From Bostrychus sinensis (taxonomy: Eukaryota; Chordata; Actinopteri; Gobiiformes; Eleotridae), in contig CM036242.1 of assembly GCA_020698575.1 (NCBI GenBank), forward strand, positions 22,134,124 to 22,198,123: 64,000 bases of DNA, written 5' to 3'. The notes beneath the pieces were generated by a model. The model ran no database searches and was not told the DNA's origin. It saw only the letters and a program-made list of their open reading frames with translations. Position numbers and translations under genes: made by a program. The first letter of the stretch is position 1. Every line of letters begins with the position of its first letter. Below are positions 27,301 to 40,376 of this stretch, piece after piece.

Positions 27301-30300
27301 AAACATTTAAACATGTTTGATATATATATTTATATCAAAATAGTCAGAAAAAAGGACAAAACTAGACACCGATCAAGTTAATCAAAATCACCCTCACATT
27401 CATTAGAGGTCATTTAAATTCATCAATTTTTTTAACACATGCATGTCTTTGGACAGATTGAAAAAGTCAACATACCCAGAGAGAACACACAGTAACATAG
27501 GGGGGACATGCAGACTTTTGAGTGTGCCATGTGTTTCAAGGACCGAACCCATGACCTCCTTGGTCCATTATAACATTTTTAAAAGGCTTCAGATCGATGT
27601 CATGTAGTTAATTTATTATTAAGCATTTCAAACATGGAAAAGTTCAGCTTATATGATGCTTTGGCCAATCACATAATTTTATTGAGAGCTGTCTTTTTGA
27701 GTAATAGATAGTGCTTCCATTAGCTACTGGTCTACATGGCTTGTCAATACTAAACAATGATGGTCATCAAGGCAGAAGCTGGACACAGTATCAGAGTATG
27801 AAAAGTGTTCTCAGTTATCCTGAGATACAGTGGGGCAAAAAAGTATTTAGTCAGCCACCAATTGTGCAAGTTCTCCCACTTAAAAAGATGAGAGAGGCCT
27901 GTAATTTTCATCATAGGTTTACCTCAACTATGAGAGACAAAATCAGAAAAAAAAAAATCCAGAAAATCACATTGTCTGATTTTTAAAGAATTTATTTGCA
28001 AATTATGGTGGAAAATAAGTATTTGGTCAATAACAAAAGTTCATCTCAATGCTTTGTTTTATACCCTTTGTTGGCAATGACAGAGGTCAAATGTTTTCTG
28101 TAAGTCTTCACGAGGTTTTCACAAACTGTTGCTGGTATTTTGGTCCATTCCTCCATGCAGATCTCCTCTAGAGCAGTGATGTTTTGAGGCTGTCACTGGG
28201 CAACACGGACTTTCAACTCCCTCCAAAGATTTTCTATGAGGTTGAGATCTGGAGACTGGCTAGGCCACTCCAGGACCTTGAAATGCTTCTTACGAAGCCA
28301 CTCCTTCGTTACCCGGGCAGTGTGTTTGGGATCATTGTCATGCTAAAAGACCCAGCCACGTTTCATCTTCAATGCCCTAGCTGATAGAAGGAGATTTTCA
28401 CTCAAAATCTGACAATACATGGCCCCATTCATTCTTTCCTTTACACGGATCAGTCGTCCTGGTCCCTTTGCTGAAAAACAGCCCCAAAGCATGATGTTCC
28501 CACCCCCATGCTTTACAGTAGGTATGGTGTTCTTTGGATGCAACTCAGCATTCTTTCTCCTCCTAACACGATGAGTAGAGTTTTTACCTAAAAGTTCTAT
28601 TTTGGTTTCATCTTACCATATGACATTCTCCCAATCTTCTTCTGGATCATCCAAATGCTCTGTAGCAAACTTCAGACGGGCCTGCACATGTCCTGGCTTT
28701 AGCAGGGGGACACGTCTGGCACTGCAGGATTTGAGTCCCTGGCGGCGTAGTGTGTTACTGATGGTAGCCTTTGTTACTTTGGTCCCAGCTCTCTGCAGGT
28801 CATTCACTAGGTCCCCCCGTGTGGTTCTGGGATTTTTGCTCACTGTTCTTGTGATCATTTTGACCCCACGGGGTGAGATCTTGCGGGGAGCCCCAGATCG
28901 AGGGAGATTAACAGTGGTCTTGTATGTCTTCCATTTCCTAATAATTGCTCCCACAGTTGATTTCTTCAAACCAAGCTGCTCACCTATTGCAGATTGAGTC
29001 TTCCCAGCCTGGTGCAGGGCTACAGTTTTGTTTCTGGTGTCCTTTGACAGCTCTTTGGTCTTGGCCATAGTGGAGTTTGGAGTGGGACTGTTTGAGGTTG
29101 TGGACAGGTGTCTTTTATATAGATAACGAGTTCAAACAGGTGCCATTAATACAGGTAACGAGTGGAGGACAGAGGAGCCTCTTACAGAAGAAGTTACAGC
29201 TCTGTGAGAGCCAGAAATCTTGCTTGTTTGTAGGTGACCAAATACTTATTTTCCACCATAATTTGCAAATAAATTCTTTAAAAATCAGACAATGTGATTT
29301 TCTGGATTTTTTTTTCTCATTTTGTCTCTCATAGTTGAGGTATACCCATGATGAAAATTACAGGCCTCTCTCATCTTTTTAAGTGGGAGAACTTGCACAA
29401 TTGGTGGCTGACTAAATAATTTTTTGCCCCACTGTAGTACACATATAGAACAAGTTTCAGTGTTTTTATATTCCTAACATTAGTTGCAAACTAGCAGACG
29501 CAGTTATTCAAGTCATGTTGAGTTGTAGCAGAAAGAGAGAAGCCACCCACTGTTAAGGAGACTCACTCCTGCAATGTGGGTCACAAAGCAATAACAACAG
29601 ATAGGAGAGCTATAAACAGTCTCTGTGCAGCTTCAACACAAAACATAAGTCACACTCTAACAGACTGGTCACAACATAAGCTGACCACCGGAGGAAGTCT
29701 ATCCATCTTATGTGATAAGCTGATGTACACGAAGCCATATTTCAAATATTTATTCGCTTTTAGAAGAATAGCCTTCAAAACTATCCAAATATAGTTCTTT
29801 TAAAAAACAAAATAAACAACAATGTTGATGGTGGACAAACATACATCAATTAACAGGAAGCACAGTGCTGATATAGTGCCTATAATTACATTATGGCACT
29901 ATATCACTATCACATTAAAACAATTATGCAGCGCACCTGAACACGTCATCACGCAGTAACTGCACGGCATTCTGTCTCCGCGATCTGTCAAATACTCAGG
30001 CGGGACACACACGGAGGATATCATTAGCAAAAAGAAGACCGCGCTCTCTCAAGAAAAGAGGAATATAACGCTGTGTGTTAACGTGAAGCGCTATGCGCTG
30101 TGAGGACATGGAAAGATCCTCCAACTATGCGCCATGATACACACCTCGCCCCTGGACAGGCCTACTTCTACGTTTTTATGAACGCTGAGGCACGAGAGGA
30201 AGCGCCTCCTGAACAGTGCTGATTCAGGCGGGTGAACCAAGTTGAATAACATTAATAAACTGCCCAGATAAGTGGGTATTATGAGAAAACAAAATTGTTT

Positions 30301-33300
30301 GAAGGTCTCCCTCAGTGTTATGTTACAGTTAAAAAATGCAAAGACAGACGGCGGAAAGCCACGTTATTCTGATTAAGGAGCAACAAATTATTTTAATAAC
30401 AAGTGTTCACGTGCTGTTGTGACTGTCGCTGCTGTAGTCAGCGCGGCCACAGAAGCAGAGCGCGATGCTGAAGCCCCGCTGCGCCCCGCAAAATGGAAAA
30501 TAAATAAATTTCCTCGTACTATTATTTGAACAATGACATCCACAACCCTCCAGCGCATTGTACATTTTAACACATCATCGTGTGCTCCCAGATGTTTAAA
30601 AGGGTAAATAAAGCGGAGAAGAAAGAGCGAGACTATGGAGCGATATTTGTTCCACCTTCGTGCGCGAGAAGAGTGAGTGTTGAGCGCACGTAGTGTGAGT
30701 GTCGCGAGCGCATACTTTACCATTTGAAAAGAGAATAATAATTTGAGCACACAAATCTTTGTTCCGTGCGCACTCAACTCTGCCTACACGCTCGCTCAAA
30801 GTCTACCTAGGTGCGCGAGTACGTGAATGCCCGCTTGCGCAACATCTTTGCTCGCACGACACCTCATTTCTGCTCGCGACTCTGGCTCTGCGCTCGCTCG
30901 AGGTGGCACAGGGCAAACTACGATTGTTGCGAGCAGCACAGCCAATCACAGACTGGGATTCACAAATGTTTCTGATTGGCTGTCTTATATCCAATCATTT
31001 ATATCAAATACAGCAACGGTGGGAACGCCCACAAAACGTCACTCCTATCCCCCGTGGGAGAAACAGACCACTCACAACAATGCACAAGAGTTACTCTGTC
31101 ATCTTCTTTTCTACAAAAATACAAACAAGAGCTGGATATACATTTTATATTTTACATTAAAAAGACATGGAGACATAGAGGAGGACACAGTGGTCCAGCA
31201 GTCCACATTTGTCCATAAAATACCATCACTGTCTGACGTTAGCTGCCTACAACATGCTAATCTAATCAACGTCAAGTTGCATCATAACAGAACTCTCTCT
31301 AATATAAAGACACCAGTTTAATTCATCATATTTAATGTAAACTAAAATGTGCTTCTATAAATGTGTTAAGGCTTAGTTGACTCATAGCTCATCATAACAG
31401 GCTGCAGACTGACGCACGGTGTTAGCGCGGCTCATTCAATGGCGCTAGCATTAGCGTTAGCATTAGCACTAGCTCAGCAGGTTTTTGAGCTCTGACCAGA
31501 CTCGTCTTATGAAGCAGCTAAGCCCCATCTCCTATATTTACACTAACTCCAGGTAGAAGTCAGTCCATAAGCCATGCTTTTCTTTTATGGCACAGAGCTC
31601 ATACAGCTGCTGAGCTAATGCTAATGCTAGCGCCACTGAATAAGCCATGCTAACGCCGTGCGTCAGTCTGCAGCCTGTTATGATGAGCCACGAGTCAACC
31701 AATCCTTAACACATTTATAGAAGCACATTTTAGTTTACAATAAATATGATGAATTAAACTGGTGTCTTTATATTAGAGAGAGTTCTGTTATGATGCAACT
31801 TGACGTTGATTAGATTAGCATGTTGTAGGCAGCTAACGTCAGACAGTGATGGTATTTTATGGACAAATGTGGACTGCTGGACCACTGTGTCCTCCTCTAT
31901 GTCTCCATGTCTTTTTAATGTAAAATATAAAATGTATATCCAGCTCTTGTTTGTATTTTTGTAGAAAAGAAGACGACAGAGTAACTCTTGTGCATTGTTG
32001 TGAGTGGTCTGTTTCTCCCACGGGGGATAGGAGTGACGTTTTGTGGGCGTTCCCACCGTTGCTGTATTTGATATAAATGATTGGATATAAGACAGCCAAT
32101 CAGAAACATTTGTGAATCCCAGTCTGTGATTGGCTGTGCTGCTCGCAACAATCGTAGTTTGCCCTGTGCCACCTTGAGCGAGCGCAGAGCCAGAGTCGCG
32201 AGCAGAAATGAGGTGTCGTGCGAGCAAAGATGTTGCGCGAGCGGGCATCCACGTACTCGCGCACCTAGGTAGACTTTGAGCGAGCGTGTAGGCAGAGTTG
32301 AGCGCGCACGGAACAAAGATTTGTGTGCTCAAATTATTATTCTCTTTTCAAATGGTAAAGTATGCGCTCGCGACACTCACACTACGTGCGCTCAACACTC
32401 ACTCTTCACGCGCACGAAGGTGGAACAAATATCGCTCCATACGAGACCTGAAGCGATGGGCGCAGGAGACGCGGATGTGTTGGAGGATAAACTGATGCCC
32501 TGGGTTTTGACCAGTTTCAAAATAACTTGTTATATGTCGTGTTTTTACAAATAAACACTTCAGAAACACATTTTTATATTTACTACACCTCTTTTTTGCC
32601 CCAAAATCAATGGATGTCCCTACATTTTCAAAGTAGTTTTACCTCAATTTTAAAGGCAATTTTAAAGTTCAGCCTTAATTAATTTGATAGACGATTATAC
32701 CATATACCCCGGTATAATTTGGGGACGGTAAGACAGTATGAAAAAATGGATATCGCCCAACTCTAATTTGAATATTCCCAAAGACGTCACTATACACTCT
32801 TGACCACCATGAGTCTCTGCTTTCCTTTTTAATAAAGTCTTGTAAAATATGTTAAAGCTTTCAACTTCATTCTTCAGAACTCATTGTGGTGTGTTCATGA
32901 GGCTGCATGAAGTTGGCAGTAAATATAACAATAGATACAACTAATGTTTCAAGAAACACTCATTCAGTCAGGGAGCTTTAAGACCCATGTGTACAAATGT
33001 ACAATTCCTATAGCCTAATTCCTAATACATCTCCATAAGTGACATAAGTAACTTAACGTTTCAAAGGGATTATTTGAATTCCCAAATTCAGGTCTGCAGA
33101 AGACCACACACACTCACCAATATGACATCATAATTTAAACAAATGACCCCACTCTGGCCTTTAGCTTAGGATTGTTCATAAATATATTATTATTAAGTAA
33201 TACTTAAAATCTTCTAAATATATGGTATGGCTCAAGAAACACTGCAAACAGGAAAAAAAGACTGCAGGAAGCTGAAAGATACTGGCATTAATCCTCCCTC

Positions 33301-36300
33301 GCTCATTAATATATGCTGTTGAATGAATGTAATAGTGTGCTTTTCATATGTGGGAATTAGTTTTCCTTAATTTCATTGTTCCTTTTGTCATGTTCATTTA
33401 GTGTGTTTCTTTAACTCACGACTCCATTTTGTTTGCCCTTTCTCTTTATTGTCTTTTGACCCTGCATCTGTGTGCCAAGTGCTAAATAAAATGATGGTCT
33501 TTGTCTTAGAATATACCTGCACCGTGGTCACAGCCAAGATATTGCTGAATATCATTAGATTAGTTTAATTAGAAGGCTGGCCAAATAAAATACACCACAG
33601 TGTGCATCTTTGTAAACATATCCCTGTAACAGTCCACAGTACTCTGCAATAAGTGGATAGGACTAAAATGTCATTGTATGTCTCTTAACTGGCCATTGTC
33701 CAGGCCAGGGTATGTCCACCTCAGGCCCATAGTTACTGGGCTAGGTTCCACCCGCCCAAAACCCCTAATGCGAATAAGTAAAAAGAAATGAATCCTCACT
33801 AAAGAGGGCAATGAAATGGATTATATGACAGTGGTCTACCTCTTTTACAGTAATTTTTGTACTTATCTGGTAGGCCAGGTATGACTTAATGCAGAGCATC
33901 TCAGGTTCAAATCCAGCTTGAGCGTGTTTGCTCTACATCCTCCCCTAATTCTCCCTCTCCCACAGTTGTCTATGTTTTTTCCTTGTCTTCCTTATCTTAA
34001 GGACATAAAAAGCCCAAACATAATTCCTAAACATGTAAAAAAAAAAAAAAAAAAGGTTTCTAAAATTACCACATAATAAAGTGATGATGTAAATTATAGT
34101 AGACCAAACCTTAGTGCAGGATATAGGAGACACATATAAACAGTACTCCATGTGTATATGAATTACTCAACTTTGTAAATCTCAGACATCTAATTAGGCT
34201 TACCTCAGCATGTCTCTGTCGGTGTGTGGAGCATGGTAATTAATTACTCATGAGTCCTAGTTCCTGTACAGTAGCCATGAGAGTTACTTCATGTACGTGT
34301 GGAAGTTAATAATTAGTGTGGCTCCCCTTGTCTGGGCTGTCCCATCGTGCCCGAGTGAATTTTCTCATTTACAGAGGCTATCACAGCATGATACAACTCA
34401 CTCCCTTGTGACAGCTTATATAGTACAGGTGCATTTATTAGTAACAATATCAACATAAATCAAGTTTATCAATGACATGGCTCATCTGGTATTCAAAAAA
34501 TGTGTGTAAAATGCATGGATGTGGGTGTCTTCTCATACTAATACCAAGGCCAACAAGAGTCCACTCTAGAAATTTTTTGTGCTATAAGTATTGGCTTTTT
34601 GAAATGAATATTTATACTATAATTGTACTAATCAATACTGTACTTTGTATTTACAGCTCCAAACCAAACATTGTATTTTTGTAAACTTTGTAGTCATCCT
34701 AACTTTATTATTAGTCTGTTATCAGGGTGTCAATAACTGCCAAAAACTAATTCCTTGTATAATGTGCTACATACCGCCTTACTCAATAAAGCTGATTCAG
34801 ATTTGTATTCTGATAATCTGGGAAGCCTAAGCACGCTACTGCCATCTAGTGCCGCCTAAACGCAACAACATTAATAAGAGAACAAAGGCTCTGAAAATGC
34901 TGCAGGCGCTTCCAGCACAACTGCAGTGACGCACCAACACATTAGAGGACTGAGTGAGAGACAGAGGAAAGATGGAGAGACAGAGACGGATGCCAGCTGT
35001 GAGGCCATTCTGAGCTGTGACTGAAGCCGTGCTGAGATCTTAATGGTTGTTTTCGCTGTGATTCATCGACACCTGAAAAAACTCACACGGGACAGGTTCT
35101 TTTGTGGGTTTATCATGACATTGCAGTGCACAGATACGAGGCGGAGTTTAATATCAACTAAAAAAGTTAAACAGGAAGCAACAAGGGAATAAACTTAAAT
35201 GGGCTGTAAATTATGTTAGAAGTTGAAGAAGAATGAAAAAAAAATGTGACTGAACCCATTTTGTGCTTTTGGATAGAGTATGATTTGAGTTGTTTATATA
35301 TTTTCTTTTTGGGCCATTCCCTGTAAACCTTGAAAACCTGTGAAAATCCCAGTACATGTGGTACTCCGACCAGCCTGTCTGGCACTACAACCATGTAGCG
35401 TTCAGCGTCACTTAAATGACCTTTCATTCTGATGCTCAGTTTCAATTTCAACAGCAACATGTTGAGTTCCTGAATGGTAAATTAGATACTTGCATTTAGA
35501 AGCATTACAACTTTAATTTATATCATGTGGTCTGTGACTGTACCTGTACTCCAAACCAGCAGAGTTCTCCATATTCTCCACACAGATGTTGAACTTAAAC
35601 AATACATTACCAAACATTATATACATGCTGTGGGGTTTTACAGTCTGGCCAAACACATACATATTTAGTATTGCTTGTCTAACAATGTACAAAAGGCTAG
35701 ATGTGATGTAGGTAGGGAGAAGAGAAGTTAGAACGAAAATGAAGATGCAGGTCTGATGAAAATAAATTAACAGAAGGAATTTAGCAGAGAGTTGGTAAAT
35801 TAAAAGTGTGAGCAAAATGAATACAATTAGGGACTGGGGGTGAAAGCAAACAGATGGGGGGGGGGGGGATTATGAGACATACAGGAAAACAGAGACATCA
35901 TACTAACAGCAGATGGAGGGATGAAACCAGTGAACGATGGAGTGCTGACTTGCCTTTTGAACTGTCACCTCTCTCTCATCTGCTCCTATTTGCGCTGTGG
36001 AACAGCACTCCATCTAAAGAAGCCATCTGTACGGTTCACATAGCACACTGACACAAAAACATCCTTTCATCTGAAAGTTTTTTTTATTTTTAGTGCTATG
36101 CCTATTGATTTAGCATTTTGCTTGTTTTAAATTTGAACTGCATTTTATTAGGTGTGAAATGTTTTAGGATACTAGTATGAAATACACTGGAAGGAACATT
36201 GCTGGAGTCTGGACTTACTTAATCAACATAAAACAATGAATATCTTCAATATTTTGCCAGTGCATTATTAAAACAAAACAAGTGAGACCAAAAACAGCAG

Positions 36301-37011
36301 GGGAATGATCACAGAGCTTTCCTGTCAAATTCATTTAAAATTAGAACAAACCACTCACATCAGCCATGACTGTCAAACACTTTTTAAAAATTGTGTTACC
36401 CAATTCAATCAGTGGTTCTGTGGTAGAGACAGAGACTGATGTCAGTGCTTCTCAGTGCTTCAGTGTGGTCCAGAGAGAGACAGAGTGAAATATTGGTGTC
36501 ATGTATGGACTTCTTCTATCAAAGAAGAATCTCCCTGTTCTTAAAAAGAAAACTCTTTCGTCAATGCCAAAAGAAAGCCATTCGACAATATCAACAATAT
36601 TATATCTATCTTGACAACCAGTGTTTCCCCTACCATTATATTTGGGGGTGCTGAAACCTAATATTAACTTTTGCTAACACTTTGTAATTAGACTAAATCC
36701 AGTCCAAACCCAGTAGGTTAGGCAAAGCTGTTTTCTGTCAGCTCAAATGATGAATGTGAGAAATCAGGGCATTCTCCAGCATCAGGTCTAACTTTGCTGT
36801 GAGTTCAAAAGCAGTTCAGTAATAAGTTTAGTTTAGTTTATCTGTAAACAGTTTACTAATAATTATTAGAGAGGGAGATGAAAGTTAGGCTTCTGTCTCT
36901 GAGTCCTGCTTGTGTTTTGTAAAGCCCAGTGTGGCAATTTAGCCCCAGAAATTAAAAGTGGCATTTGCTCCACAACGTACAGTTTTCTGGGGTAGAAACC
37001 CCAGCACCCCC

Positions 37012-37107
<96 letters not shown>

Positions 37108-40100
37108 GAGATGCGAGAACAAGGCTCTGTTGGAATGCTACTACTCCAGTAACCCTAGTCAGAGGGGTTACATGAAGAGAATGTGGGAAATATGGCAACT
37201 TCGAAACCCACAATCAACACTCACTGCTAAACAACTAGTAGCTCAGTGTTCCAACATCCACAAGCGGCACCTGCTTTCACAACTTGAGATTGACGAGATA
37301 CAACACATATGCTACGGCAAGGGGGAGCCAGGACGCGAGGTCAGAGGGGAGTTAACAATAACTCCCCATCCAGAGTTTGGGTACGAAGCCCCAATAAGCA
37401 CCATCGAGCTGAGCAAGGCAGCAACTGACCTGAGAGATAAGATCATGGCTAAAATGAAGACCAGGCAACCCCGACACCAGTTACACAGGCTGAGTGAAGT
37501 ACCTTCAGAAAGTCTCCTGGAAGATGTGAATGCAGCTTTGGGAACAATACCTACGATGACCATCACTGAAACCAATGAGCTGATATACACTTCAGCAGCA
37601 GTGATCCTTGAGGAGCTTGGCTATCAACCAAAGAGCAACCATAAAGATCCATATCCACCATGGAAAAGAAGGTTAGAAGCTAAAATCAAGGTAACTCGGA
37701 GAGAAGTGAGCCAACTGTCAGAGCTCCAGAAAGGTGCAATGAAACAACAAGCACCCAAGAGGTACAGCAAGATGTCCATACCTGAAGCATTGAAAACTGC
37801 CAAGCAAAGACTCCAAGCCTTGGCCACCCGACTAAAGAGGTACACGAGAGAAATCGAAGCAAGGCGAATAAACCGGCTGTTCTCAACTCAACCAGCTAAA
37901 GTGTACTCTCAGTGGCAAGGTAATAACAACAGAGCAGACCCACCAAGGCTGGAGACTGAACAATACTGGAAAAGCATATGGGAGAAGGAGGCGTCACACA
38001 ACAACAGTGCACAGTGGCTGGAGGATCTAAGAGCAGATCACAGCAACCTCCCTGAACAAGAACCAGTAACCATCACAGTGGCAGACATCCAACAAAGAGT
38101 CTCAGGTATGAAAAACTGGACAGCACCAGGGCCTGACATGATCCACACCTACTGGCTGAAAAAGCTAACTTCACTCCATGAGCGCCTGGCAGCACAAATG
38201 AACCAGCTGCTAAAGGATGGGACCCACCCTGAATGGCTAACTGAAGGCCGGACAATCCTGATCCAGAAGGATCCCCTGAAGGGAACGGCCCCATCCAACT
38301 ATCGACCAATAACCTGTCTCCCCACCACATGGAAGCTCATGTCAGGCATCATAGCGGCTAAGATAAGTGGGCACATGGATCAATACATGAGCACAGCACA
38401 GAAGGGCATTGGTAAAAACACCAGAGGAGCTAAACACCAGCTGCTCGTAGATAGAACAGTCGCTCAGGATTGCAAAGCCAGACACACTAATCTGTGCACC
38501 GCCTGGATTGATTACAAGAAAGCCTATGACTCAATGCCACACACATGGATCATGGAATGCTTGGAGATGTATAACATCAACAAGACTCTAAGAGCCTTCA
38601 TTGCAAACTCGATGAGGCAGTGGAAGACCACCCTTGAGGCCAACTGCAAGCCAATTGCACAAGTGTCCATCAAATGTGGGATATACCAAGGAGATGCTCT
38701 GTCCCCGCTGCTGTTCTGCATAGGTCTGAACCCCCTCAGCCAGATAATCACCAAGACTGGCTATGGGTACCGACTCAGGAACGGGGCCACCATCAGTCAC
38801 CTCCTCTACATGGATGATATCAAGCTGTACGCCAAGAGCGAGAGAGACATTGACTCACTGATCCACACAACCAGGATCTACAGCAATGACATCGGAATGT
38901 CATTCGGACTTGGGAAGTGTGGGCGGATGGTGACAAAGAGAGGGAAGGTAGTCCATACAGTAGGGGTCCCACTCCCAGACGGCAGAATAGCAGACATTGA
39001 GGACAGCTACAAGTACCTTGGAATCCAACAAGCAAATGGCAACCTGGACCAGGCCACAAGAAAAGCAGCCACAGCCAAATACCTCCAACGAGTAAGGCAA
39101 GTCCTAAGGAGTCAGCTCAATGGCAAGAACAAAGTCCGGGCAATCAACAGCTATGCCCTGCCGGTCATCAGATACCCTGCGGGAATAATAAGCTGGCCAA
39201 AGGAAGAGATTCAGACCACAGATGTGAAAACACAAAAGCTCCTAACCATGCATGGAGGGTTCCACCCCAAATCCAGCACCCTGAGACTGTACACTAAGCG
39301 CAAGGAAGGAGGCAGAGGACTAGTGAGTGTCAGAACCACTGTCCAGGATGAAACATCCAAGATCCTTGACTACATCAGGAAGATGGCCTCAACAGATGAA
39401 GTTCTCAGTGAATGTCTCAGGCAGTGGAAAACAGAGGACGAGGTGCTGGAGGAACCATCATGGGAGGAAAAGCCCCTACATGGGATGTACCATCGACAGA
39501 TAACTGAAGTGGCTGACATCGAGAAATCCTACCAATGGCTAGAAAGGGCTGGACTAAAGGACAGCACAGAGGCACTGATCATGGCTGCACAGGAGCAGGC
39601 CTTGAGCACCAGAGCAATAGAGGCCAAGATCTACCATACAAGACAAGACCCCAGGTGCAGACTGTGCAACGAGGCCCCTGAGACAATCCAACACATAACT
39701 GCAGGCTGTAAGATGCTGGCAGGGAAAGCATACATGGAGCGTCATAACCAAGTGGCTGGTATAGTGTACAGGAACATCTGTGCAGAGTACAGTCTGGAAG
39801 TCCCGAGGTCAAGATGGGAAACACCTCCAAAAGTGATAGAGAATGACCGAGCTAAGATCCTGTGGGACTTCCAGATCCAGACAGACAAAATGGTAGTGGC
39901 AAACCAACCGGACATTGTGGTGATGGACAAACAGCAGAGGAAAGCCGTTGTGGTTGACATCGCAATACCAAGCGATTGTAACATCAGGAAAAAGGAACAC
40001 GAGAAACTGGAGAAGTACCAAGGCCTCAAAGAAGAACTTGAGAAGGCCTGGAAAGTGAAGGCAACAGTGGTGCCCGTGGTCATCGGAGCACTCGGGGCAG

Positions 40101-40280
40101 TAACCCCCAAACTGGAAGAGTGGCTACAGCAGATCCCAGGAAAAACATCAGACATCTCAGTCCAGAAGAGCGCAGTCCTAGGAACAGCAAAGATACTGCG
40201 CAGAACCCTCAAGCTCCCAGGCCTCTGGTAGAGGACCCGAGCTTGGATGGATGAAACCGCCCGCGGAGGGCGAGAGGACA

Positions 40281-40376
<96 letters not shown>

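Larger units (their letters stand above)
32768..36960. other. smyd3 intron 1, mostly unique sequence
   Basis: No exon was found. It contains an inverted copy of an interspersed repeat at 33695-33780, a poly-A run at about 34038-34054, a Tc1 relic at 35298-35470, and at 36620-36652 a left end of the 'cagtgtttcccctacc' MITE type. Other open frames are short and featureless. Confidence 0.55.

Noticed and set aside
30827..32332. Open frames of 164 and 192 aa on opposite strands in the palindrome
   Set aside because: They are mirror images of the same arm and have no recognisable domain. They are open by chance in CpG-rich repeat sequence.
36965..37171. Start of the 1088-codon frame upstream of and inside the TA repeat as real coding sequence
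   Set aside because: The residues are an alternating Tyr/Ile readout of a microsatellite plus flanking non-LINE DNA. The first LINE-like residues follow the repeat.
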